Origin: Mariniblastus sp.
GTDB lineage: Bacteria; Planctomycetota; Planctomycetia; Pirellulales; Pirellulaceae
Length of the DNA stretch: 64,000 nucleotides
Direction: 5' to 3'
Assembly (NCBI GenBank): GCA_011523945.1
Contig: WTFU01000092.1
Coordinates: 54,491-118,490, forward strand
Part shown: positions 45,230 through 60,084 of the stretch, piece by piece
How positions within the stretch are numbered: position 1 is the stretch's first letter
Layout of the letters: each line of letters begins with the position of its first letter
Notes under the pieces: generated by a model
Told to the model about the DNA's origin: nothing
The model's input: only the letters and a program-made list of their open reading frames with translations
Databases searched by the model: none
Position numbers and translations under genes: made by a program

Positions 45230-48200
45230 ATGGCAACCCCAGTTGAGCGACGATTAGCACCAGAAAAAGTTCGTGTGTTTGGTAGTGGCAGGGACTATCA
45301 AGTTCCGCCGGACCTCACAAAAATTCAAACCCACAGCTATCAAGCATTCCTTCAGTCGGATGTTCCGCTGGAAAAGCGTAAAGCGCAGGGCATTGAAGGC
45401 GTTCTACAGGAAATTTTCCCGATCGAGAGTTACGATAAGAAGCTGCAACTCAGCTATGTCCGTTACGAATTGGGAAAGCCGCGCTACACGCCGTCGGAGT
45501 GCCGACAGTTAAGGTTGACTTACGGGCAGCCCTTTCGGGTTTGGTTGCGTCTAGAGAAAGAGCAGCCAGTTGAGGAAGAGGTCTTCCTCGGCGATATTCC
45601 GATCATGCTGGGCGGTGGTGAATTTATCATCAACGGTGCCGAGCGTGTGGTGGTTAGCCAGTTGCATCGAAGCCCCGGAATTGACTTTGTGAGGGAGACG
45701 GATACGACCTCCGACAGGAAGTTGGCGAGTTGCCGCGTGATTCCCGAGCGAGGTAGTTGGATCGAAGTTAATGCGACTAAGAAAGATGTTTTAACTGTTC
45801 GTATCGATCAGAGTGGCAAGTTTTCTGCGTTGACACTGTTGCGGGCGATGGATCCGAAGTACGGTGAGGATTCTGCAATTTTGAAGGCGTTTTATGACAC
45901 GGCGAAAGTGAAGGTTGTGGATCGTCGAAGCGCCGGCAAGCTGGAAGGCAAAGTTGCAGTAGACGACATTGTGTATCCGCACACGAGCGATCGAGCCGGT
46001 GAGATTATCGTCGAAGTTGGACATAAGATCACCAAAGATGCTGCGGAAGCGATCTGCTCATCAGGTGTCAAGGTTTGCGAGATCATGCCGGCACCGAAGT
46101 CGCCATTGATCTTCAACTCTTTGATCGATGATTCAACATCGAGCCATGAAGAGGCGTTGCTGAAGATTTACCAGCGGCTTCGTCCCGGAAATCCTCCTGC
46201 GCTCGAAAAAGCGAGGACTTTGTTCCATGAAAAGTTCTTCGATTCCAATCGCTATCGGTTGGGGCGAGTGGGTCGATTCCGGATCAATCGCAAACTGGAT
46301 CTCGGTGTTTCTGAAAAAGAAATGACACTTCGTCCGGACGATATTTTAGCATCGATGAAGTACATTCTGGAGCTTTCCACGCCCGGTGGATCAGCTCATG
46401 TTGATGATATCGATCACCTTGGGAATCGACGGTTGCGTACCATCGATGAGTTGGCATGCGACGAACTTCGTAAAGGATTTTTGAAGCTTCGACGAACAGT
46501 GCAAGAGCGCATGAGCTTGAAAGAGCAAGATGATATGACGCCTCGTAGTCTCGTCAACCCCAAGAGTATTTCAGCAGCAATCGAGTATTTCTTCGGTCGT
46601 GGTGAATTGTCTCAGGTGGTGGATCAAACCAATCCATTGTCTCAGTTGACCCACGAACGACGTCTGTCAGCATTGGGTCCGGGTGGTTTGAATCGTAAAC
46701 GGGCCGGTTTCGAAGTTCGCGATGTTCACATTTCTCACTATGGTCGTATTTGCCCGATTGAGACGCCGGAAGGCACGAACATTGGTTTGATTTCCAGTCT
46801 CGCGATTTATGCAAGTGTCGACGATTACGGATTCCTAGTTTCTCCCTACGCCGTTGTGAAAAAGGGAAAAGTAACGGACGAAGTCGCTTGGCTTCGTGCG
46901 GATGAGGAGACGGAAGAACACATCGCACCTGCAGATACTTACGTCGAAGACGGCAAGATCGTTGGAAGTAAGCAACTGGGCGGGGCGATCATTGCTCGAT
47001 ACAAAGCTGACTTTGAGTTGGCTGATCCTGAAGTTGTGAGGTACATGGACATCGCACCTTCTCAAATGGTTGGTGTTTCGGCCGGATTGATTCCATTCCT
47101 TGAGCATGACGATGCGAACCGGGCGTTGATGGGTTCCAACATGCAACGGCAGGCTGTGCCTCTGTTGGTAGCGGAACCGCCAATCGTTGGAACGGGAATG
47201 GAAGTCCGCGTTGCTGAGAACTCCAGCATGTTGGTTCGTGCTCGACGTGGTGGTAAAGTCACTTATGTCGACTCTACCCGCATCGAAGTTGGTGCCGACG
47301 TTTACGAATTGAAAAAGTACGTTGGCCTTAACGAGCGAACCTGTCAAAATCAAAAGCCACTTGTGGTGCCTGGTCAAAAGGTTGAACGTGGTGATGTGCT
47401 GGCGGACGGAGCGGCGACCTATAAAGGTCAATTGGCGCTCGGACGAAACGTGCTTGTCGGCTTTATGTCGTTCGATGGTTGCAACTACGAAGATGCGATC
47501 ATCATTAGCGAAGAGCTCGTCAAGAACGACACTTACACATCGATTCATATCGAAGAATTCGATGTGGAAGTACGCGAAACGAAGTTGGGTCGTGAGGAAT
47601 TTACCCGCGATATCCCTAACGTTAGCGAGAAAGCGCTGCGTAACCTTGATGAGAATGGCGTGATTCAGGTTGGAAGTTATGTCAAACCTGGCGATATCCT
47701 AGTTGGTAAGGTTTCGCCGAAATCGAAAACTGAGTTGACGCCGGAAGAAAAATTGCTTCATGCGATTTTCGGTCGTGCTGGCGAAGATGTGAAAAACGAT
47801 TCGCTGGAAGTTTCCTCTGGAATTGAAGGTATCGTGATTGATACCCAGCGGTTCTCGAGGCGGATGAGCCTTTCCGAAGAGGAGCGAAAGGTTTTTGAGA
47901 AAGACTTGAAAGCAGCTGAAGCGGACGGCAATGAGGAAATTGCCAACGTTTTTGGTGTGATGGTTGAAGCGATCGAGAAAGTCGTGGGCAAGACGTTGAC
48001 GGATGAGGACGAAACGCCTCTCTGCCGCGATCAGGATCCGAAGTTTGTTGCTGAGAAAGCGGCTAACTTCCGGCTTTCCAGCGTGATTGGCTCGATGCGT
48101 AGCGATGACAAAATCAGCCAAATCCAAGCGATCTACAAAGAGATGTGGCCGGCTGTTGAGAAAACCATTGATGCTCGCGATCGGACCGTCAACAGTATGA

Positions 48201-48964
48201 AGCGGGGTGACGAACTGCGAAGCGGCGTCCTTCAGATGGTCAAGGTTTACATCGCCACCAAGCGAACGATCTCGGTGGGCGACAAGATGGCTGGTCGGCA
48301 CGGAAACAAAGGTGTGATCTCGAAGATCTTGCCGGTTGAAGATATGCCTTATCTCGAGGACGGTACGCCGATTCAGATCATGCTCAATCCGCTGGGTGTT
48401 CCCTCGCGTATGAACGTTGGGCAGATCCTTGAGACTCACCTGGGTTGGGCCGGTTCTAAGCTTGGTTTTCAGGCAATCACGCCGGTATTTGATGGCGCTT
48501 CTGAGGCTGAAATTAACGAATGCCTGGCCGAGGCGGGATTGCCGAGCCACGGTAAGCACACGCTGTACGATGGGCGAACAGGAGTTCCCTGCACGCAGGA
48601 AACAACGGTTGGTTACATCTACATGTTGAAGCTTCACCACTTGGTGGATGACAAGGTTCACGCTCGAAGCACCGGGCCTTACTCATTGATCACACAGCAG
48701 CCACTTGGTGGTAAAGCACGGTTTGGTGGCCAGCGATTTGGAGAGATGGAAGTTTGGGCTCTTGAAGCTTATGGAGCGGCTTACATTCTTCAAGAATTGC
48801 TCACCGTCAAAAGTGATGATGTGGAAGGCCGGACTAAGATTTACGAATCGATGGTCAAAGGCGAGAACACCCTGGAGGCAGGTACTCCTGCCAGTTTCGA
48901 TGTTTTGACAAATGAAATTCGTGGACTTGCTTTGAACATGCAATTGGAAAAAAGACGCGGCTAA
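45230..48964 (+). CDS. rpoB: RNA polymerase beta subunit
   Basis: RpoB forms half of the active-site cleft. Signatures: [20 protein letters not shown], the rifampicin region [22 protein letters not shown], and [19 protein letters not shown]. The C-terminal [20 protein letters not shown] is also intact. The 1244-residue length is in the usual range. The protein starts [18 protein letters not shown]. The rifampicin-region residues look wild type. It is followed after 145 bases by rpoC. Confidence 0.97.
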   Translation: MATPVERRLAPEKVRVFGSGRDYQVPPDLTKIQTHSYQAFLQSDVPLEKRKAQGIEGVLQEIFPIESYDKKLQLSYVRYELGKPRYTPSECRQLRLTYGQPFRVWLRLEKEQPVEEEVFLGDIPIMLGGGEFIINGAERVVVSQLHRSPGIDFVRETDTTSDRKLASCRVIPERGSWIEVNATKKDVLTVRIDQSGKFSALTLLRAMDPKYGEDSAILKAFYDTAKVKVVDRRSAGKLEGKVAVDDIVYPHTSDRAGEIIVEVGHKITKDAAEAICSSGVKVCEIMPAPKSPLIFNSLIDDSTSSHEEALLKIYQRLRPGNPPALEKARTLFHEKFFDSNRYRLGRVGRFRINRKLDLGVSEKEMTLRPDDILASMKYILELSTPGGSAHVDDIDHLGNRRLRTIDELACDELRKGFLKLRRTVQERMSLKEQDDMTPRSLVNPKSISAAIEYFFGRGELSQVVDQTNPLSQLTHERRLSALGPGGLNRKRAGFEVRDVHISHYGRICPIETPEGTNIGLISSLAIYASVDDYGFLVSPYAVVKKGKVTDEVAWLRADEETEEHIAPADTYVEDGKIVGSKQLGGAIIARYKADFELADPEVVRYMDIAPSQMVGVSAGLIPFLEHDDANRALMGSNMQRQAVPLLVAEPPIVGTGMEVRVAENSSMLVRARRGGKVTYVDSTRIEVGADVYELKKYVGLNERTCQNQKPLVVPGQKVERGDVLADGAATYKGQLALGRNVLVGFMSFDGCNYEDAIIISEELVKNDTYTSIHIEEFDVEVRETKLGREEFTRDIPNVSEKALRNLDENGVIQVGSYVKPGDILVGKVSPKSKTELTPEEKLLHAIFGRAGEDVKNDSLEVSSGIEGIVIDTQRFSRRMSLSEEERKVFEKDLKAAEADGNEEIANVFGVMVEAIEKVVGKTLTDEDETPLCRDQDPKFVAEKAANFRLSSVIGSMRSDDKISQIQAIYKEMWPAVEKTIDARDRTVNSMKRGDELRSGVLQMVKVYIATKRTISVGDKMAGRHGNKGVISKILPVEDMPYLEDGTPIQIMLNPLGVPSRMNVGQILETHLGWAGSKLGFQAITPVFDGASEAEINECLAEAGLPSHGKHTLYDGRTGVPCTQETTVGYIYMLKLHHLVDDKVHARSTGPYSLITQQPLGGKARFGGQRFGEMEVWALEAYGAAYILQELLTVKSDDVEGRTKIYESMVKGENTLEAGTPASFDVLTNEIRGLALNMQLEKRRG

Positions 48965-48980
48965 GCCCGTGGGCACAGCG

Positions 48981-49002
48981 GGGCAGGGGTTCGACCCTGC
49001 CC
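48981..49002 (+). other. Hairpin in the rpoB-rpoC spacer
   Basis: GGGCAGGG and CCCTGCCC form a perfect 8-bp GC-rich stem with a 6-base loop, about 15 bases after rpoB. There is no T-tract, so it is more likely an RNA-processing or stabilising element than a terminator. Confidence 0.6.
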
Positions 49003-49109
49003 GCGTGAATGCCAAACGACTGTTTGCGTTGCAGTAGCTCTGACAGGCTTGAAAACGCTTCCCTTTAAAACAAACGATTTAAAAATACTTAAAAGGAGCA
49101 GGTGAATTT

Positions 49110-54575
<5,466 letters not shown>

Positions 54576-54721
54576 TCAAGGTTTCGGGGAAATTGAAAAA
54601 GTATTGAAAGTTGCCGCTAAATTCGCTTTTTCCTCGGAAAATGGGTAATTATGAGGTAGCCAAGCCGATACACTGCTATTGGTGATACTATTTCCCCCAC
54701 CCTTCCTGAAATGACAGATTG

Positions 54722-54746
54722 AAATGTCAATTTGAGGTTGACATTT
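54722..54746. promoter_or_regulatory. Inverted repeat overlapping the str-operon -35
   Basis: AAATGTCAA and TTGACATTT are perfect 9-base inverted copies separated by 7 bases. The right arm contains the TTGACA -35 of the rpsL promoter, so this is a candidate operator. Confidence 0.5.
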
Positions 54747-54765
54747 TGCATAAAACTATTATTTT
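54738..54765 (+). promoter_or_regulatory. rpsL-rpsG promoter
   Basis: TTGACA, 16 bases, TATTTT. It predicts a leader of about 95 bases before rpsL. It separates the str genes from rpoC, which has no clear terminator behind it. Confidence 0.6.
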
Positions 54766-54865
54766 TACGGGCTTCCCTTGGGCTGCTGGCGCAAGGGGCC
54801 GGTTGAAAATTGACCTGGAATTAGTAGCGCCGACGATTTCGGCGCGTGGATAGATAGAAGAACGA

Positions 54866-55231
54866 ATGCCAACGATTAATCAACTTCTCCGCAAGAAACG
54901 CAAGAAGAAACGCAAGTTTACCAAGGCTCCTGTTTTGGAGCGTTGCCCTCAAAAGCAGGGCGTTTGTCTGCAGGTACGGACAATGACTCCGAAAAAGCCT
55001 AATTCGGCGTTGCGGAAGATCACACGTGTACGACTTTCAAACGGAAAAGAAGTCACGGTGTACATTCCTGGTGAAGGGCACAACCTTCAAGAGCACTCGA
55101 TTGTATTGGTGCGAGGTGGCCGAGTCCGCGACCTCCCGGGTGTGCGATATCAGGTTGTTCGTGGCGCTCAAGATACACTTGGGGTTGAAAACCGGAAGCA
55201 GTCGCGAAGCCGTTACGGCGCGAAAAAGTAG
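54866..55231 (+). CDS. rpsL: 30S ribosomal protein S12
   Basis: S12 (uS12) sits at the decoding centre. The segments [14 protein letters not shown] and [11 protein letters not shown] are intact, and no classic streptomycin-resistance change is seen. The N terminus is very basic (KKRKKKRKF). The length is 121. It is followed 65 bases later by rpsG. Confidence 0.97.
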   Translation: MPTINQLLRKKRKKKRKFTKAPVLERCPQKQGVCLQVRTMTPKKPNSALRKITRVRLSNGKEVTVYIPGEGHNLQEHSIVLVRGGRVRDLPGVRYQVVRGAQDTLGVENRKQSRSRYGAKK

Positions 55232-55296
55232 TTTGTTGCGTCGTTAGCAACTCCAAAAAACAGTAGCAATCATTTCAAATAAAAACACAGAGTACC

Positions 55297-55767
55297 ATGG
55301 GAAGAATTACCGCCAGCCGAACGCAGCTAAAACCGGATCCAAAGTTTGATTCCATTTTGGCAAGTAAGTTCATCAATTGCTTGATGTGGGATGGAAAGAA
55401 AACCACAGCACAGGCTGTCTTCTACAACGCGTTGGACGAAATCAAAAAGCGTATTCCAGATGCTGAATCGATTGACGTTTTCACCACGGCTGTTGAAAAC
55501 GTAAAGCCACACATCGAAGTTCGTTCAAAGCGAGTTGGTGGTGCGTCGTATCAGGTGCCGATGCAGGTTAGTCGAAGCCGGCAGCAGTCGCTTGCGATCC
55601 GTTGGATACTCACAGCAATTCGCGACAAGAAGGGTCGTCCGACTCATTTGCGTCTCGCGGATGAATTGGTTGCGGCCTACAACCGCGAAGGTGCGGCGAT
55701 GACGAAACGAGAAAACACCCACCGAATGGCCGAAGCGAACAAAGCGTTTGCCCACTTCGCTTGGTAA
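55297..55767 (+). CDS. rpsG: 30S ribosomal protein S7
   Basis: S7 (uS7) starts 30S head assembly. Family motifs: [24 protein letters not shown] and [20 protein letters not shown]. At 156 residues it has a normal length. Confidence 0.97.
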   Translation: MGRITASRTQLKPDPKFDSILASKFINCLMWDGKKTTAQAVFYNALDEIKKRIPDAESIDVFTTAVENVKPHIEVRSKRVGGASYQVPMQVSRSRQQSLAIRWILTAIRDKKGRPTHLRLADELVAAYNREGAAMTKRENTHRMAEANKAFAHFAW

Positions 55768-55782
55768 TGCAAAATTGAATCC

Positions 55783-55816
55783 AAACCGCTTCGTCGAACA
55801 CGGGGCGGTTTTTTTA
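55783..55816 (+). terminator. Terminator between rpsG and fusA
   Basis: AAACCGC and GCGGTTT form a 7-bp stem with a 15-base loop and a run of T. It suggests that fusA is at least partly transcribed separately from rpsL-rpsG. Confidence 0.7.
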
Positions 55817-55908
55817 TGCGCTTATTGGATTTTTAAAATTGGCTGATTGAAATTTCCGAGTTTAATATTAATTTTCCAGGCAAATACGCTTCTAGCTGTT
55901 GATTTATT

Positions 55909-57990
55909 ATGGCTCGTAAACTCCAAAATTTGAGGAACATCGGCATCATCGCTCATATCGATGCCGGGAAAACGACGGTGACTGAGCGGATGTTGTTCCT
56001 TAGCGGTGCCAAGCATCGCGTTGGAAAAGTTGACAGTGGAACGACAACAACGGATGACGATCAAGAAGAGCAGGAACGTGGAATCACCATTTACTCCGCC
56101 TGTGTAACGTTCGACTGGAAGGACATCCATGTCAATCTGCTCGATACTCCCGGGCACGTAGATTTTACTGCGGAAGTCGAGCGTAGCCTTCGGGTGCTCG
56201 ATGGTGCTGTCGTCGTGTTTAGCGCACGCGAAGGCGTGGAAGCGCAAAGCGAGACGGTTTGGCGTCAGGCCAACAAGTATGGCGTACCAAGAATGGCGTT
56301 TATCAATAAACTCGATCGCGAAGGTGCTGGATTTGAGCGGGTTTTCAATGAAATCAAAACCCGTCTAGGAGCCAATCCCGTTGCGTTGCAGATTCCTGTT
56401 GGCTTGGGACCATCGCACGTAGACGATCCGTTTCGTGGATTGATCGACCTGATAAAGATGCGGTACGTGACGTTTGAGGATGAAGGGAAGAAACAAAAAG
56501 AGGCCCCGATTCCAGAAGACCTGCTTGATGAAGCGGAGTTCGCTCGCGAGCAACTGCTAGAAACGCTTTATGACTTCAGTGATGAAATGGCGGAATTGGC
56601 GTTTGAAGGAAAACCAATTTCGAACGAGTTAATTCGCAAAACCGTACGCGAAGCGACTTTGAAAGGAAAAATTCACCCAGTGGTTTGCGGTTCCGCCTTG
56701 CATGGAATCGGTGTGCAGGGTGTGCTTGATGGAGTGAAGCACTACCTTCCCAATCCATTGGAACGGCCACCTGTGGTGGGAACCAATCCGCGAAAACCTG
56801 AGCAGGAGTTGTCTCGTAAGCCGGATCCTAAAGAGCCGTTTTGTGGCTTGGTGTTCAAGATCTTACCGGCAAAAACGGGTGACCTTTATTGGATACGGAT
56901 CTACTCGGGAGTACTGAAGGGTAATTCGCGAGTTTACTGTCCATCCAGAGATAAAAAAGAAAATGCAGCTCAGTTGTGGCAGATTCATGCCACGAAAAAA
57001 GAGAGAGATGGTCAATTAGATGAAATTTCCTGTGGCGAAATCGTTGGTGTGATTGGCCCTCGATTTGCGGTAACGGGAGATACGCTTTGTGAGCAAGGCA
57101 ATCCAATTCTTCTCGAGCCAATTGAGTTTCCGGAAACGGTGATTGAGATGGCGATTGAACCGGAGTCGACGGCGGATCGAAATAAACTTGGTGAAGTTCT
57201 TGATTTGTTGAAGAAACAGGACCCTACTTTCAAAGCAAATGAAAATGAAGATACCGGCCAGACTCTAATTGCCGGGATGGGAGAACTTCATCTCGAGGTG
57301 ATTAAAAATCGGCTGTTGCGAGATTTCAACCTGAATGTGAAAGTTCATAAACCACGAGTATCCTATCGGGAAACAGTTGGGCAGAGTGTAGAAGTTACAG
57401 GTGAGTGTCATCGCTTAGTCAATGGCCAACAGTTGTTTGCCAAAGTCAAATTGCGAATGGAACCCGATGAAAAAATTGAGACGGGGATTGCAATTCGAAG
57501 TCGATTGCCGATTGATGCAATGCCACCGGAAATGGTCCAGTCAGTAAAAGACGAAATCAAGGCGCGCGGCGAGGGAGGCGGTTCGATTGGTAGTTTCCCG
57601 TTGGCGAAAATTCGTGTGACATTGCTGGATGCTGAGGCGACGGAAGAATCGACGCCTATGGCGTTTTCAATTGCAGCCGGAGAAGCATTCGAAGAAGCGT
57701 TAAGAAAGGCGTCTCCGATGTTGCTGGAGCCGATTATGAAGTTGACCATTACCACTCCCGAGGATTATTACGGGGAGTTTGTGGGGGATTTGGCACAGCG
57801 GCGAGCCCAGATCGTCAGTACGGACACCCACTTAGAAACAACGACCATTATTGCCAATGCACCTTTGGCTGAGCTATTCGGCTATTCCAGCGCCATGCGC
57901 TCCCTTTCGCAGGGTAGGGCAGGGAGTTCGATGGAACCTTTGGAGTATGCTCCCGCGCCAGTTGATGTGGCTCAGTCATTTGCCTTGTAA
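55909..57990 (+). CDS. fusA: Elongation factor G, divergent switch region
   Basis: EF-G drives ribosomal translocation. G1 is AHIDAGKTTVTERM, G3 is DTPGHVDFTAEVERSLR and G4 is FINKLDREG; all five domains are present in 693 residues. The switch I region reads GTTTTDDDQEEQERGITIYSA rather than the usual Met-rich D-x-M-E-Q-E form. Together with VTFDWKDIHVNLLDTPG it resembles the EF-G branch reported in spirochaetes, planctomycetes and mitochondria (spdEFG/mtEFG). Its position beside rpsL-rpsG supports the housekeeping role. Confidence 0.93.
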   Translation: MARKLQNLRNIGIIAHIDAGKTTVTERMLFLSGAKHRVGKVDSGTTTTDDDQEEQERGITIYSACVTFDWKDIHVNLLDTPGHVDFTAEVERSLRVLDGAVVVFSAREGVEAQSETVWRQANKYGVPRMAFINKLDREGAGFERVFNEIKTRLGANPVALQIPVGLGPSHVDDPFRGLIDLIKMRYVTFEDEGKKQKEAPIPEDLLDEAEFAREQLLETLYDFSDEMAELAFEGKPISNELIRKTVREATLKGKIHPVVCGSALHGIGVQGVLDGVKHYLPNPLERPPVVGTNPRKPEQELSRKPDPKEPFCGLVFKILPAKTGDLYWIRIYSGVLKGNSRVYCPSRDKKENAAQLWQIHATKKERDGQLDEISCGEIVGVIGPRFAVTGDTLCEQGNPILLEPIEFPETVIEMAIEPESTADRNKLGEVLDLLKKQDPTFKANENEDTGQTLIAGMGELHLEVIKNRLLRDFNLNVKVHKPRVSYRETVGQSVEVTGECHRLVNGQQLFAKVKLRMEPDEKIETGIAIRSRLPIDAMPPEMVQSVKDEIKARGEGGGSIGSFPLAKIRVTLLDAEATEESTPMAFSIAAGEAFEEALRKASPMLLEPIMKLTITTPEDYYGEFVGDLAQRRAQIVSTDTHLETTTIIANAPLAELFGYSSAMRSLSQGRAGSSMEPLEYAPAPVDVAQSFAL

Positions 57991-58102
57991 ATTTTTTCAT
58001 GAAAATTAAAAGGGGAGTGTAACTTTCTTCGGTCATTGATGTCGATCATTAATGTAGGAAGTTTGATGGCGTCGATCGTTCCAATCCTGCGAAAGTGGCT
58101 TG

Positions 58103-58130
58103 TTGACCTGTAACGGCAACCGGCTAGAAT
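58103..58130 (+). promoter_or_regulatory. Promoter of the TGA thioredoxin gene
   Basis: TTGACC, 16 bases, TAGAAT. It predicts a start near 58137 and a leader of about 80 bases, giving this gene its own transcript. Confidence 0.65.
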
Positions 58131-58218
58131 CGAAAAAACGATCGAGATTATCTGGATTTGTGTATTCGTTATTCGGGGTAATTCTTGACATAGCGACGAT
58201 TTAGAAATTGGAGAAAAT

Positions 58219-58539
58219 ATGGCGGCAGAATTTACGAAGGACTCATTCGAAGCGGATGTAATCGGCTCCGAGAAACCTGTTTTGGTTGACTTTTGGTCGC
58301 AAGGCTGACCTCCCTGCAAAAGACTGGGTCCAGTCATTGATGAACTTGCCGCAGAGAACGATGGAAAATCGGTTGTCGGCAAGGTAAACGTAGGCGAACA
58401 CATGGAGTTGGCGGTCCAATTTGGAATTTCCGCTGTTCCAACAATTTTGGTATTCAAAGGTGGCGAGGTTGTAGAGCGAATCGCCGGATACAAGGACAAA
58501 AGCGAATTGCAGGCTGTTCTTGACAATCACAGCAGTTAA
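58219..58539 (+). CDS. Thioredoxin with in-frame TGA (probable selenocysteine) at the active site
   Basis: The ORF track misses this gene. Reading from ATG 58219 (GGAG five bases upstream) to TAA 58537-58539 gives 106 residues of thioredoxin with one TGA at codon 30 (58306-58308): VLVDFWSQG-U-PPCKRLGPVI. The TGA falls exactly where the first cysteine of CxxC should be, giving U-P-P-C; the resolving Cys is intact. The rest is good thioredoxin: buried Asp in DFW, the cis-Pro segment ISAVPTILVFKGGE, and a C-terminal helix. No other stop interrupts the 76 codons after the TGA. A SECIS-like hairpin follows. A recent nonsense change is the alternative. Confidence 0.82.
58317..58339 (+). promoter_or_regulatory. 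SECIS-like hairpin just after the TGA
   Basis: GACTG-GGTC-CAGTC forms a 5-bp stem with loop GGTC, extended below by CAA/TTG across a small A-rich internal loop. The loop starts 19 bases after the TGA, within the window known for bacterial SECIS elements, and its GGUC matches the SelB-contacted loop of E. coli fdhF. No bulged U like that in fdhF is evident. Confidence 0.7.
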
Positions 58540-58570
58540 CAATTTGCTCTGCAAATTGCTGTTAAACACC

Positions 58571-58598
58571 AACCTTTGCCTTCGGGCGAAGGTTTTTT
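58571..58598 (+). terminator. Terminator after the thioredoxin gene
   Basis: AACCTTTGCC and GGCGAAGGTT pair over 10 bp (one T-G wobble) around a TTCG tetraloop and are followed by TTTT. It marks the end of a single-gene transcript. Confidence 0.88.
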
Positions 58599-58727
58599 AA
58601 TGCGCGGATAAAAGCGTTCCCAAGGGCAAGGATTGACAGCAACCTAAGATCGGCATTCGAATTGTCTCCGGTGTCGGCTATTCTTTAGCGAGAAAAAGTT
58701 CGGACCTCTTAACCTTGTGATATTGGT

Positions 58728-60032
58728 ATGACTCCAGCGGAGTGCGAGCAAAATTCAGCGACTGCAACCGGCCAACTGCAGAGCGTTGGTGTGCCTTGGA
58801 TGACGCTTGGGCTTCCGATTTTGGCTGCCGTATTGATCTTTTTCTTTTCCCCTAATTTTCGGGCAACTGGGACTTTGCGCACCGCTCCATTAGGCGGCGA
58901 TTTTCTTCAGGAGTGGATTGGGGCGACCGTTCTTTCGGGAGAGCAGGCATCGAAGCTATATGATAGGCAATACGTTGATGCGTTGCAGCATGATCCCCAG
59001 GTTGTCGGTTTTGATTGGTCGGAAACAAGTTATTTTCCGATGGTCTACCCTCCATTTTATTATTCACTTCTGAGGCCGTTGGCCGGGTTGGAGTATCCGA
59101 CCGCTTCCAGGTTGTGGCTGGTCTTAAGCGCGGTAGCGTTTTCGATGGTTGGCTGGCTTGTCTATCGGTTTTATCCAGCCAGTCGAGATTACATTTTTGC
59201 TTATATTCTGGCGGCGGTTCTTTTCGCGCCCTTTTTAAATTCGCTTGTGATGGGGCAGAAGTCTGTTTTTCTATTATTGATTTTGTTGGGGGCCTATCTA
59301 TTGCTTCGCTGCCAACGTCCATTTCTTGGGGGGCTGGTGTTTGGGTTGATCGCTTTCAAACCGCACTTAGGCCTGGTGATTGGATTGGCGATGTTGGCAA
59401 AACGGCAGTGGTCTTTTGCTGCCGGCGCGGTGTTGGTGGTTGGGGCGTTTGTGGCTTATTCCTGGCTTTTTCAGGGGGGGCTTTGGGGCGACTATCTTAA
59501 TGTCGTTTCGCAAATGGATAACTATTTGCAAACGCAAGGTTATCAGCTTGAGGATGCCCACAGTTTATGGGGGGCAGTGACCCTGACGTTTCATTCGCAG
59601 CCTCTGTGGTTTTCAAAGATAAGCACCATCGTGTTGTCGCTGCTCGTAGTCTGTACGTTGTGGAGAGCCGTTGGTGAAGCGGTTGCTTTGAATTCGGATG
59701 CGTTTGCGAGGCAATTTTCAGCGATGATTATTGCGACTGTGTTGTTGAGTCCGCATTTTTATGGCTACGATTTGACGATTCTGTTGTTGCCGTTTCTGCT
59801 AATTCTCTCAACTACCAATCTTGAGCGTTGGCGAAAAATGCGGAGCGAGCGAGTTATCGTAATTTTAGTCCTCATTTGCTTTGGTCTATCCGGAGCATTT
59901 TCAGAAATTGCTGGATTCACCTATGTTCAATCCAGCACAATGTTATTGATTACATTGCTATTGTTTTTAGCAGGCTTGAGAAGCGAAGATTGTCGAGTGA
60001 TTGAGCAAGCAGGCGGAAATTCGTGTGACTGA
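58728..60032 (+). CDS. GT87/DUF2029-like membrane glycosyltransferase
   Basis: The 434-residue protein has about ten membrane helices. The pattern FPMVYPPFYYSLLRPL, then NSLVMGQKSVFLLLILLGAYLL and FKPHLGLVIGLAML, matches DUF2029/GT87 polyprenyl-phosphate-mannose-dependent transferases. The conserved acidic residues of the first outer loop (GGDFLQEWIGA) are present. It probably adds a sugar to an envelope lipid or polymer. The end overlaps no gene; PTS enzyme I converges with it. Confidence 0.8.
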   Translation: MTPAECEQNSATATGQLQSVGVPWMTLGLPILAAVLIFFFSPNFRATGTLRTAPLGGDFLQEWIGATVLSGEQASKLYDRQYVDALQHDPQVVGFDWSETSYFPMVYPPFYYSLLRPLAGLEYPTASRLWLVLSAVAFSMVGWLVYRFYPASRDYIFAYILAAVLFAPFLNSLVMGQKSVFLLLILLGAYLLLRCQRPFLGGLVFGLIAFKPHLGLVIGLAMLAKRQWSFAAGAVLVVGAFVAYSWLFQGGLWGDYLNVVSQMDNYLQTQGYQLEDAHSLWGAVTLTFHSQPLWFSKISTIVLSLLVVCTLWRAVGEAVALNSDAFARQFSAMIIATVLLSPHFYGYDLTILLLPFLLILSTTNLERWRKMRSERVIVILVLICFGLSGAFSEIAGFTYVQSSTMLLITLLLFLAGLRSEDCRVIEQAGGNSCD

Positions 60033-60084
60033 TCCTGTTGTGAATGATTCTGAATTCGCGATGGTGAGCTTTGGGAATGCGAGA

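Noticed and set aside
58185-58190. TTGACA close to the thioredoxin start as its -35
   Set aside because: No -10 at a suitable distance; TTGACC-N16-TAGAAT at 58103 is better.
58306-58308. TGA as a simple nonsense mutation making the thioredoxin a pseudogene
   Set aside because: Not fully excluded. A single stop exactly at the catalytic Cys, a SECIS-like hairpin and 76 intact codons after it favour selenocysteine. No sel genes are visible in the window to settle it.
57972-58526. 184-residue minus-strand ORF across the thioredoxin region
   Set aside because: It is an antisense shadow. The plus strand has a coherent thioredoxin with promoter, ribosome-binding site and terminator, whereas the minus ORF has no family features.
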